A stretch of 10,516 nt of DNA from DAOUBP01 sp964513075 (GCA_964513075.1 CAZELR010000106.1:1-10516), one strand, 5' to 3'. Shown: positions 1 through 5,020, counted from the first letter of the stretch. Notes: generated from the letters alone by a model not told the origin. Numbers and translations are program-made.

Positions 1-241
1 TGGCCATGATGACGGCATCGCAGGGCCGCTTATCGGTGACCAGGGTCTGCCGCGCCGAGGAGCCGCTGGCATAGAGCACGTACTCATCAACCCCGGCGCC
101 CATTGCATCGACTGCGACCACATAGCCGCTGCCCTCCCGGCCCTCCACATCGACCTGCTTCAGCACCAGGAACTTGAGGCCTTCCATCTTCTCGTCCTTG
201 CGGGTGGCGACGACGGTGCCAACGACTTTCCCGATCAGCAT
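1..241 (-). CDS. BMC-P vertex protein, EutN/CcmL family (3' end outside window)
   Basis: Reading the minus strand from an ATG at 241-239 gives 80 codons open to the window edge. The product starts MLIGKVVGTVVATRKDEKME and continues with FLVLKQVD, VAVDAMGAGVDEYVLYASGSSARQT and DAVIMA. The MxIGKVVGxVxAT start, the central VAVDxxGAGxxxxVL and the GSSARQT segment are hallmarks of the EutN/CcmL family. These small beta-barrel proteins form pentamers that cap the vertices of bacterial microcompartments. Family members are about 85-100 residues, so roughly 10-15 C-terminal residues lie outside the window. A GGAG at 249-252 sits 7 nt upstream of the ATG. It is the last visible gene of the shell operon and is separated from the preceding hydrolase gene by a spacer of about 120 bp made of heptamer repeats. 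Identification is by recognisable family sequence. Confidence 0.93.
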   Translation of the reverse strand, partial: MLIGKVVGTVVATRKDEKMEGLKFLVLKQVDVEGREGSGYVVAVDAMGAGVDEYVLYASGSSARQTLVTDKRPCDAVIMA

Positions 242-252
242 GGTGTTACTCC

Positions 253-315
253 GTATTGCGTACTGCGTGTTGCGTATTGCGTGCTGCGTATTGCGTATTG
301 CGTATTGCGTGTTCC
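253..315. repeat. Degenerate heptamer tandem array, plus-strand unit GTRYTGC
   Basis: Nine head-to-tail 7-bp units start at 253, 260, 267, 274, 281, 288, 295, 302 and 309: GTATTGC, GTACTGC, GTGTTGC, GTATTGC, GTGCTGC, GTATTGC x3, then a decayed GTGTTCC. Variation is confined mainly to the third and fourth positions. On the coding (minus) strand the unit reads CGCARYA in the phase used for the other array. The array fills the leader of the BMC-P gene and ends within a few bases of its ribosome binding site. The flanks carry a small inverted repeat, GTTAC at 245-249 and GTAAC at 316-320. Units are too short and contiguous for CRISPR. They resemble, as a class, the short tandemly repeated heptamers known from cyanobacterial genomes. 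Confidence 0.9.
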
Positions 316-334
316 GTAACCTGCTTCATTGTCA

Positions 335-373
335 CGCACCACGTACCACGCACCACGTCTTCACGTTTCACGT
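335..373. repeat. Second heptamer block (CGCACCA x3, then TTCACGT x2) overlapping the hydrolase stop codon
   Basis: CGCACCA, CGTACCA and CGCACCA are contiguous at 335-355. Two perfect copies of TTCACGT follow at 360-373. The block keeps the 7-bp period of the neighbouring array, but the CGCACCA units read in the opposite orientation to the CGCARYA form of the first array. Transcripts could therefore pair between blocks, for example TGCGTG at 306-311 with CACGCA at 333-338 (6 bp). The TTCACGT pair covers the TGA stop and last codons of the hydrolase gene on the minus strand. Confidence 0.75.
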
Positions 374-1083
374 GCCAGTGTATCAGCGAGCCGGTCCAAC
401 ATCACCGCTGCATCGTGCAGCACGGCGCCGTGCCCGAAGCAGATCAAGGCCGGTTCCAGCGCAGCCAATTTGCGTACGGAAGCCATCGCGGCGTCCCAAT
501 CATCCGCATAGATGCGTTTCGGGAGGCGCACGCAGCCATTGCGCACGCTTCCCAGCGCATCCCCGGCGATGAGGGTGCGCGCCTGCGGATGGAAGTAGGC
601 CGTGTGGCCGGGTGTGTGCCCCGGCGTGTGTACGGCGATCCAACCGCCGCCGATCTCCTCGCCATCTTGCACTGGCCGCGTGACCGTAGTCGGTTGCGGG
701 GGCCACAAGCGGTAGAGCAGCACGGCGGCGAGAATGAGCGGATCCAGCGACCTGACTCCTCCCGGCAATGCGCGCCAACGGTCGCTTTTCAGGAGCGGCG
801 CTTCCGCAGCATGGGCCACGATTTCAGCGTGACTGACGGCTGATAACGCTGCCAGCCGCCCAACGTGATCGAAGTCAGCGTGCGTGATCGCAATGGTGCG
901 AATCTCTGCGGGCCGGCAGTCCAAGGCAGAGAGGCTGGCGTTGATCTCTCGCCCGGACCACGGATGGCCGCAGTCGAACAGGATGGGCCCAACGTCAGTC
1001 CGTGTATCGTCTCCCGGCCGCCAAAAGTAGGCGTTCACGCCTCGCAAGCTGGGTAGGCGATAAAGCCCCGGTGCGATCTCCAC
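361..1083 (-). CDS. Metallo-beta-lactamase-fold hydrolase in the BMC operon
   Basis: The protein has 240 residues with the metal-site motifs of the metallo-beta-lactamase superfamily in order: LFDCG at 35-39, THADFDHVG at 67-75 (the HxHxDH motif with Asp at the middle His), TPGHTPGH at 153-160, AGDA at 173-176 and FGHG at 216-219. Such enzymes bind one or two metal ions and hydrolyse thioesters, lactones, phosphoesters and similar bonds; the substrate cannot be read from sequence. There is no signal peptide and no obvious encapsulation helix at the N-terminus, so location inside or outside the shell is open. The start is a GTG at 1083-1081, 9 nt after the BMC-H stop, with only a distant AGGA, so translation may be coupled to BMC-H. 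The last codons and stop lie within heptamer repeat DNA. Placement between two shell genes suggests it serves the compartment, perhaps clearing an acyl or lactone side product; that role is inference. Confidence 0.88.
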   Translation of the reverse strand: MEIAPGLYRLPSLRGVNAYFWRPGDDTRTDVGPILFDCGHPWSGREINASLSALDCRPAEIRTIAITHADFDHVGRLAALSAVSHAEIVAHAAEAPLLKSDRWRALPGGVRSLDPLILAAVLLYRLWPPQPTTVTRPVQDGEEIGGGWIAVHTPGHTPGHTAYFHPQARTLIAGDALGSVRNGCVRLPKRIYADDWDAAMASVRKLAALEPALICFGHGAVLHDAAVMLDRLADTLARET

Positions 1084-1092
1084 TTAGTAGGT

Positions 1093-1380
1093 CTATTCCT
1101 GCGTTTGGCGCCCCAGCGGCAGCGCCCGGTCGACGTTTTCGTGCGGCCGCGGGATCACGTGCACCGACACGACCTCGCCGACTTTTTCAGCCCCGCGCGC
1201 ACCGGCTTCCAGCGCAGCCTTGACCGCAGCCACGTCGCCGCGCACGATGGCGGTGACGTACCCACCGCCGATCTTCTCGTAGCCGACCAGCTCCACCTTG
1301 GCGGCTTTCACCATCGCGTCCGATGCTTCAACCATCGCCGCGAATCCTTTGGTTTCGATCATGCCCAGTGCTTCTGCCAT
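1093..1380 (-). CDS. BMC-H hexameric shell protein (PduA/CcmK-like)
   Basis: The protein has 95 residues and one canonical BMC domain. It opens MAEALGMIETKGFAAMVEA and continues with DAMVKAAKV, YEKIGGGYVTAIVRGDVAAV and VHVIPRPH. These match the core of PduA/PduJ/CcmK shell proteins, which assemble as cyclic hexamers and tile into the facets of the polyhedral shell. The Lys in DAMVKAA (about residue 25) and the Arg in IPRPH are at the usual inter-hexamer contact positions. The pore loop reads K-I-G-G-G (36-40), with Gly where PduA has Ser. A short polar tail follows the domain. The ATG at 1380-1378 has an AAGGAG at 1389-1394, 8 nt upstream, among the best ribosome binding sites in the operon and consistent with the abundance expected of a facet protein. 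A 130-bp repeat-rich spacer separates it from BMC-T. Confidence 0.97.
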   Translation of the reverse strand: MAEALGMIETKGFAAMVEASDAMVKAAKVELVGYEKIGGGYVTAIVRGDVAAVKAALEAGARGAEKVGEVVSVHVIPRPHENVDRALPLGRQTQE

Positions 1381-1421
1381 GAGGGTGTCTCCTTGTTAAG
1401 GGTATGGCTTGTGATGTTGGA

Positions 1422-1470
1422 TACTGCCTACTGCGTAGTGCGTGCTGCGTGATGCGTGAAATGTGCTACG
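1422..1470. repeat. Degenerate heptamer tandem array, plus-strand unit TRNTGCG
   Basis: Contiguous 7-bp units start at 1422, 1429, 1436, 1443, 1450, 1457 and 1464: TACTGCC, TACTGCG, TAGTGCG, TGCTGCG, TGATGCG and two decayed units. On the coding strand they read CGCANNA, the same family and orientation as the array at 253-315. GCGTAG at 1433-1438 can pair with CTACGC at 1466-1471. The array lies in the BMC-T to BMC-H spacer. Confidence 0.85.
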
Positions 1471-1478
1471 CGCCTCCA

Positions 1479-1506
1479 GATTTCAGATTTCACATTTCAC
1501 ATTTCA
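1479..1506. repeat. Heptamer array GATTTCA x2 / CATTTCA x2
   Basis: Four contiguous 7-bp units, two GATTTCA followed by two CATTTCA, occupy 1479-1506. The next bases (CTTC) start a decayed fifth unit that abuts the BMC-T stop codon at 1511-1513. This AT-richer unit differs from the CGCA family next to it but keeps the 7-bp period, so two heptamer families share one spacer. Confidence 0.88.
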
Positions 1507-1510
1507 CTTC

Positions 1511-2149
1511 CTACTCCCGCTTCCCCTGCGTCTCTTCCCGTCCGCTGACCCCTTCGATCGCGGCCAGCGCCGCGCCGTAGCCTGCCATGATGTCCCGCTC
1601 TTCGCCGCCCAGGTAGATGCGGCCAAAGGAGCCGAACGCGAGCACTTCCAGGATGTTGATCTCCGCGGCTTTTTCGGCTTCATTGGCGGCCAGCGCCGCG
1701 TACCCGGCCGGTTCTACCTCCAACACGTAAAGCGTTTGGCCGGCCAGCAGCATGTGGCCGTGGCGCATGCGGTTGATGAGCTGGACCTGGTGTGCGTCGA
1801 TGGCGCGGATGATCTGGCTGGAGATGACGCGCGGCTTGCGACGCTCTTCTTCGCGCACACCCAACGCCTGCAGGATCGCTGCGCCGGCTGCGCGCACCTC
1901 AGCCTGGCTGTCCGAGTGAACCTCCAGGATGCCGTAAAGACGCTCGACGATTTGCATGCCGGGGCGGACGCGCGTCGCCTTCAACGCGACATCCGTGATG
2001 CGGTTGATCTCGATGCCGGGCGAGATTTCCACCCACAGGGATGCATCGCCGGGCAATGGCAGGAAGCCCCTGGCTACCGTGCCCAGGAAGGCCGCGTGCT
2101 GCGGCTGCAGGCTGTCCAGGAAAACGTAGGAGCGCAAGTCAACGGCCAT
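1511..2149 (-). CDS. BMC-T tandem-domain (trimeric) shell protein
   Basis: The protein has 212 residues from the ATG at 2149-2147 and contains two BMC domains in tandem. The first (about 1-105) includes MAVDLRSYVFLDSLQPQ, ASLWVEISPG, TDVALKATRVRPGMQ and YGILEVHS. The second (about 108-205) includes SSQIIRAIDAHQVQLINR, LYVLEVEPAGYAALAANEAE and GRIYLGGEERDI. The EVxPAGYAxLAxNEAEKAA block is typical of a BMC-T group that I recall from mycobacterial (Rmm-type) and SPU loci. Such proteins form pseudohexameric trimers in shell facets and often carry larger or gated pores. I chose this start over an in-frame TTG at 2176 because AAGGAG at 2160-2165 sits 10 nt upstream of the ATG and homologous proteins begin at this MA-x-LR segment. 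It follows the small Cys/His protein gene by 23 bp. Confidence 0.95.
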   Translation of the reverse strand: MAVDLRSYVFLDSLQPQHAAFLGTVARGFLPLPGDASLWVEISPGIEINRITDVALKATRVRPGMQIVERLYGILEVHSDSQAEVRAAGAAILQALGVREEERRKPRVISSQIIRAIDAHQVQLINRMRHGHMLLAGQTLYVLEVEPAGYAALAANEAEKAAEINILEVLAFGSFGRIYLGGEERDIMAGYGAALAAIEGVSGREETQGKRE

Positions 2150-2172
2150 CTGATTATCTCTCCTTGAATACC

Positions 2173-2424
2173 TCAAAGGTGCCGCAAGCGTACGATCGGC
2201 TGATCGCGGTATGCGTCCAACTCGGCTGCCTCGCGGCCAACTGCATGCGCCACCCTGTCGGGCGTGATGAAATCAGCAAATTCCAGGCCGGTCAGCTTTT
2301 CTTTCTCATCCTGGCTCAACGCGCGGCCGATGAAAACAGCCTGCGGCGTGGCCAGCAGCTTGTCTCGGCAGGCGCCGCAGACGTGGGCGTGCGCCAGGAC
2401 GATCATAAACTCGCGTTGTGACAT
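2173..2424 (-). CDS. Small hypothetical protein with H-x3-C-x2-C motif
   Basis: I do not recognise this gene. From the ATG at 2424-2422 it encodes 83 residues, beginning MSQREFMIVLAHAHVCGACR. Residues 12-19 give H-x3-C-x2-C (His12, Cys16, Cys19), the metal-ligand pattern of small zinc-finger anti-sigma-factor domains, in which a further ligand lies elsewhere. The remainder is charged and probably helical (ALSQDEKEKL, VAHAVGREAAELDAY) with no membrane segment. It lies between deoC and BMC-T in the same direction with short gaps, so it is probably translated as part of the operon. GAGGGG lies upstream of this ATG; an upstream in-frame ATG at 2448 would add eight residues but has no clear ribosome binding site. 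It could be a regulator, an assembly factor or a metal-binding partner of the cargo; none of these is shown. The coding call rests on operon position, tight spacing and the conserved-looking motif. Confidence 0.7.
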   Translation of the reverse strand: MSQREFMIVLAHAHVCGACRDKLLATPQAVFIGRALSQDEKEKLTGLEFADFITPDRVAHAVGREAAELDAYRDQPIVRLRHL

Positions 2425-2461
2425 GGTCAGGTGCCCCTCAGCCGGCATACATGCCGCAGCA

Positions 2462-3397
2462 TCATCCGTAGCCGCCGCCTGACTTGCCCGCCGGTTCGGG
2501 GGCGCCAGGCTTCGCGTCGCCCTTGATCTCGGCGATGATTTTGATACTGGCGCTGGCGCCGATGCGCGTCGCGCCGGCTGCGATCATGGCTTTGGCTTCT
2601 TCTGCGGTCCTCACGCCCCCTGCGGCCTTTACGCCCATCTCGGGGCCCACGACCCGGCGCATCAGGGCCACATCTTCGATTGTGGCGCCGCTCGGCCCGA
2701 AGCCCGTGGAAGTCTTGACGTAGTCAGCCCCGGCGGCCTTGCACAGCACGCACGCTTCAACCTTTTCCTCGTTGGTAAGGTAGGCGGCCTCGATGATCAC
2801 CTTGACCACGGCGTTCAGGGGGTGCGCCGCGTTCACCACGGCAGCGATATCGTCCTCGACGATGCCGTATTGCTGTGATTTGAGCGCGCCGATGTTGATC
2901 ACCATATCCAGCTCGGTGGCGCCCAGGTGCGCACAGCGCTGCGCCTCGAAGGCCTTGACCTCGGGGAGGGTGGCGCCCAGCGGGAAGCCGATCACGGTGC
3001 ACACCTTGACCGGGCTGCCGCGCAGCAGTTGCGCGCACAACGGCACCCAGGCCGGGTTGACGCAGACGGAGGCAAAGCTGAACTGCCGTGCTTCCGCACA
3101 GAGCTGGCGCACCTCCTCTTCCGTGGCTTGTGGCTTAAGAAGGGTGTGGTCGATCATCCGGGCCATGTCGGCCGAGATGTTCTTGACGCCCAACCGCGTG
3201 GTGAGCCGGTCGGCGCCCGCGCCGACGACCTGCCGCGCGCCATCGGGGTTCGTTTGCACGCACTGGCCGTCGCAGCCCTGATCGCCACAGATGGCGCAAG
3301 GTTGTTTCTCGCCGCCCGACGGATACGCGGCCAGCACTTCGCGGGTAATGATTTCAACCAACTGGTCGATGGAGTAGGAACCGAGATTAGCTGCCAT
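2462..3397 (-). CDS. deoC: Deoxyribose-phosphate aldolase with BMC encapsulation N-terminus and Cys4 cluster
   Basis: The protein has 311 residues; ordinary DeoC is about 220-260. It catalyses reversible cleavage of 2-deoxyribose-5-phosphate into glyceraldehyde-3-phosphate and acetaldehyde through a Schiff base. The aldolase barrel spans about residues 76-292: IDHTLLKP at 82-89, ELDMVINIG with Asp164, ADYVKTSTGFG with the Schiff-base Lys228, and VKAAGGVRT with Lys257. The N-terminal 75 residues are extra. Residues 8-25 form an amphipathic helix (SIDQLVEIITREVL) typical of BMC encapsulation peptides. Then comes a four-cysteine cluster, CAICGDQGCDGQC (Cys34, 37, 42, 46), and a linker. The C-terminus is a Gly/Pro-rich tail. 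The ATG at 3397 has AAGGTG nearby that overlaps the rpiB stop codon, with a gap of 8 bp, so the two cargo enzymes are closely coupled. It is the acetaldehyde-generating enzyme expected inside the shell. Confidence 0.96.
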   Translation of the reverse strand: MAANLGSYSIDQLVEIITREVLAAYPSGGEKQPCAICGDQGCDGQCVQTNPDGARQVVGAGADRLTTRLGVKNISADMARMIDHTLLKPQATEEEVRQLCAEARQFSFASVCVNPAWVPLCAQLLRGSPVKVCTVIGFPLGATLPEVKAFEAQRCAHLGATELDMVINIGALKSQQYGIVEDDIAAVVNAAHPLNAVVKVIIEAAYLTNEEKVEACVLCKAAGADYVKTSTGFGPSGATIEDVALMRRVVGPEMGVKAAGGVRTAEEAKAMIAAGATRIGASASIKIIAEIKGDAKPGAPEPAGKSGGGYG

Positions 3398-3405
3398 GCT
3401 TCACC

Positions 3406-4188
3406 TTACCGAAGAAAGCGTTTTTCGATCGCCATGATCTTGTCGACCCGTTTGGCGTGCCGGCCCGTGCCATAGGGGGTAGCCAACCAGGTTTGGACGA
3501 TTTGCTTGGCCAGGTTGACCCCGATCAGGCCCGCGCCCAGGGTCAGGACGTTCGCGTGGTTGTGCTCCCGGCTGTTGGACGCGGTGGCGTGATCATAGCA
3601 CAGCGCTGCACGCACGCCCGGCACCTTGTTGGCTGCCATGCACGAGCCGATGCCGGCGCCGTCGATCATGATGCCGTTGGCGCATTGGCCATCGGCGACC
3701 AGCCGCGCCACCGCATAGGCAATGTCGGGGTAATCTACCGCATCGGCGCTGTGGGTGCCGCAATCAATCGGTTCGTAGCCCAGGCTTTGCAGGTGCGGCT
3801 TGAGCGCTTCCTTCAGACTGAAGCCGCCGTGATCCGCACCGATGGCGACGCGTTGGGTGGAAGGTGTTTGGCTGTGCGCCAGTGCTGCCGGCAGGGCCGG
3901 CTCGCCTTCGATGAGCGTGACGCCCCGCTCGCGGGCAGCCTCGCGCGCCAGGGGTGTCACCAGCGCATCCGGGGGCACGTTCAGCTTGGCGCCGGGCGCC
4001 AGGCCGCGCACGACCGCTTCATCGATCAGGGCGCGGTTTGCAGGATTGCTGCGCGCAGCCGCAGCAGCAGGCGCCGCGCCTGCCGGTCCGCCGCCCGCTG
4101 ACCCAGCGGCTTGATCCGGCGCAGACGCCAGCAAGCGGCTCAATACGCGCTGCACGGCTTCGCGAACTTCAACCTCAGTTGGCGGCAT
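3406..4188 (-). CDS. rpiB: BMC-associated ribose-5-phosphate isomerase B with N-terminal extension
   Basis: The protein has 260 residues; free-standing RpiB is about 145-150. The RpiB/LacAB domain covers about residues 113-260: RVAIGADHGGF (Asp119, His120), DYPDIA, MIDGAGIGSCMAANK, SREHNHANVL (His209, equivalent to E. coli His99) and GRHAKRV. It should interconvert ribose-5-phosphate and ribulose-5-phosphate. Asp176 occupies the place of the E. coli catalytic Cys66. The extension has three parts: an amphipathic helix at residues 4-22 (TEVEVREAVQRVLSRLLA) like an encapsulation peptide, a Gly/Ala/Pro-rich linker (about 27-48), and a segment at about 50-95 containing ALVTPLAREAARERGV, which resembles the N-terminal part of EutQ as I remember it. 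I chose the ATG at 4188-4186 because AGGAG at 4196-4200 lies 7 nt upstream; an in-frame TTG at 4194 is too close to it. It follows lepB by 15 bp and precedes deoC by 8 bp. Confidence 0.94.
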   Translation of the reverse strand: MPPTEVEVREAVQRVLSRLLASAPDQAAGSAGGGPAGAAPAAAAARSNPANRALIDEAVVRGLAPGAKLNVPPDALVTPLAREAARERGVTLIEGEPALPAALAHSQTPSTQRVAIGADHGGFSLKEALKPHLQSLGYEPIDCGTHSADAVDYPDIAYAVARLVADGQCANGIMIDGAGIGSCMAANKVPGVRAALCYDHATASNSREHNHANVLTLGAGLIGVNLAKQIVQTWLATPYGTGRHAKRVDKIMAIEKRFLR

Positions 4189-4203
4189 GGGCAAACTCCT
4201 GAT

Positions 4204-4881
4204 CTATTCCACGCTGGCTGCGCTGAGATCGCTCAGATCATAGCGCGGCACCAGTGACCAGTAGCGCGGCGGCCAGTATGAAGCAAGGGCCTTGCCGATG
4301 ATCTTGTCTTCCGACAGTGGTCCCCACACATGCGAGTCGCTGGAGTTGTTGCGGTTGTCGCCCATCACGAACACCTCGTCGGGCCCGACCGTGATGGGTG
4401 CAGACGTGTAGCTGCCGGGATTTGGGCCGAATGGCTCTGAAATCAATTGCTCGTTGACGTAAACTTTGCCCTCGCGCACTTCGATGGTTTCACCGGGCAG
4501 GCCGATGACGCGCTTGATGAAGTCGCGGCTGGGATCGCGCGGATATTCAAAGATCACGACATCGCCGCGCTGTGGCTGGCGCACGCACCAGGTTTTGCTC
4601 CAGAGCTCGACGTTGACGACCGGCACTTCCAGGTGAATGCCGGGGCAGTAGGCCCAGCGGTTGACGATCAGGAACTGGCGATCGTGGAAGTTGGGCTCCA
4701 TGCTGCTTCCGTCGATGCGATAGTTCTGGACGAAGGTGCGAATCAGCATGACCATCAACACGGCCAGCAACAGCACTTCGATGATTTCCCAGACTGCGGT
4801 CAGTAAGGGAGGCCGCGGCTCGGTCGCCTGGGGAGGCATGTTGATGTCCGGTTCGGATGTCGGGGTTTGCAAGTCGGTCAC
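4204..4881 (-). CDS. lepB: Signal peptidase I
   Basis: The protein has 225 residues and is a type I leader peptidase, a membrane-anchored Ser/Lys protease that removes signal peptides from exported proteins. A single transmembrane helix (about 28-51, WEIIEVLLLAVLMVMLIRTF) is followed by the conserved boxes: DGSSMEPNF with nucleophile Ser60, QRGDVVIFEYP at about 104-114, RDFIKRVIGLPGE with general base Lys123, and MGDNRNNSSDSHVWGPL at 173-189. The N-terminal 25 residues are a short Pro-rich cytosolic segment. The start is GTG at 4881-4879, with AGGA at 4889-4892. It is the first gene of the run leading into the microcompartment genes and carries the only strong promoter seen upstream of them. 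A link in function with the compartment is not expected, because BMC proteins are cytosolic; co-transcription may be incidental. Confidence 0.97.
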   Translation of the reverse strand: MTDLQTPTSEPDINMPPQATEPRPPLLTAVWEIIEVLLLAVLMVMLIRTFVQNYRIDGSSMEPNFHDRQFLIVNRWAYCPGIHLEVPVVNVELWSKTWCVRQPQRGDVVIFEYPRDPSRDFIKRVIGLPGETIEVREGKVYVNEQLISEPFGPNPGSYTSAPITVGPDEVFVMGDNRNNSSDSHVWGPLSEDKIIGKALASYWPPRYWSLVPRYDLSDLSAASVE

Positions 4882-4888
4882 GGTTTTT

Positions 4889-4892
4889 TCCT
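4889..4892 (-). promoter_or_regulatory. Ribosome binding site for lepB GTG start
   Basis: On the minus strand AGGA, followed by a short A-run, lies 7 nt before the GTG at 4881-4879 and supports this non-ATG start. Confidence 0.6.
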
Positions 4893-4911
4893 ATCGACTG
4901 AAGTTTGCATC

Positions 4912-4940
4912 ATTATAGCACCGGCCCCATGCGGTGGCAA
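4912..4940 (-). promoter_or_regulatory. Near-consensus sigma70-type promoter for lepB and the BMC operon
   Basis: On the minus strand TTGCCA (4940-4935, five of six matches to TTGACA) is separated by exactly 17 bp from a perfect TATAAT (4917-4912). Transcription would start near 4905, about 24 nt before the lepB GTG. No comparable promoter is visible in the short junctions between lepB, rpiB, deoC, the small Cys/His gene and BMC-T, so this site probably drives the whole run. Prediction is from sequence only. Confidence 0.8.
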
Positions 4941-4974
4941 GAGAGGGCGGTGAATGTTCAATGTGGAACGGGCG

Positions 4975-4983
4975 TGGTATACT
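4975..4983 (+). promoter_or_regulatory. Extended -10 promoter for the glycosyltransferase gene
   Basis: TGG followed by TATACT at 4978-4983 makes an extended -10 element (TGnTATACT). A start near 4990 would give a leader of about 30 nt before the ATG at 5021. No good -35 is seen at the right distance, which is acceptable for extended -10 promoters. It is divergent from, and does not overlap, the lepB promoter. Confidence 0.55.
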
Positions 4984-5020
4984 CACGTCAATGCGGTTGG
5001 ATCTATTGTGGGAAGCAAGC

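Noticed and set aside
253..373. Possible CRISPR array
   Set aside because: Units are 7 bp, contiguous and degenerate, with no spacers and no cas gene.
1463..2167. Plus-strand open frame opposite BMC-T
   Set aside because: It runs through the heptamer repeats and is antisense to a clear tandem-BMC protein.
2150..2176. TTG start at 2176 for BMC-T
   Set aside because: It precedes the ribosome binding site and overlaps the upstream stop; the ATG at 2149 fits the family start.
4934..5020. Upstream start for the glycosyltransferase (adds 29 residues)
   Set aside because: The extra residues are not a membrane segment, and the predicted -10 box lies downstream of that ATG; GGGAAG supports 5021.
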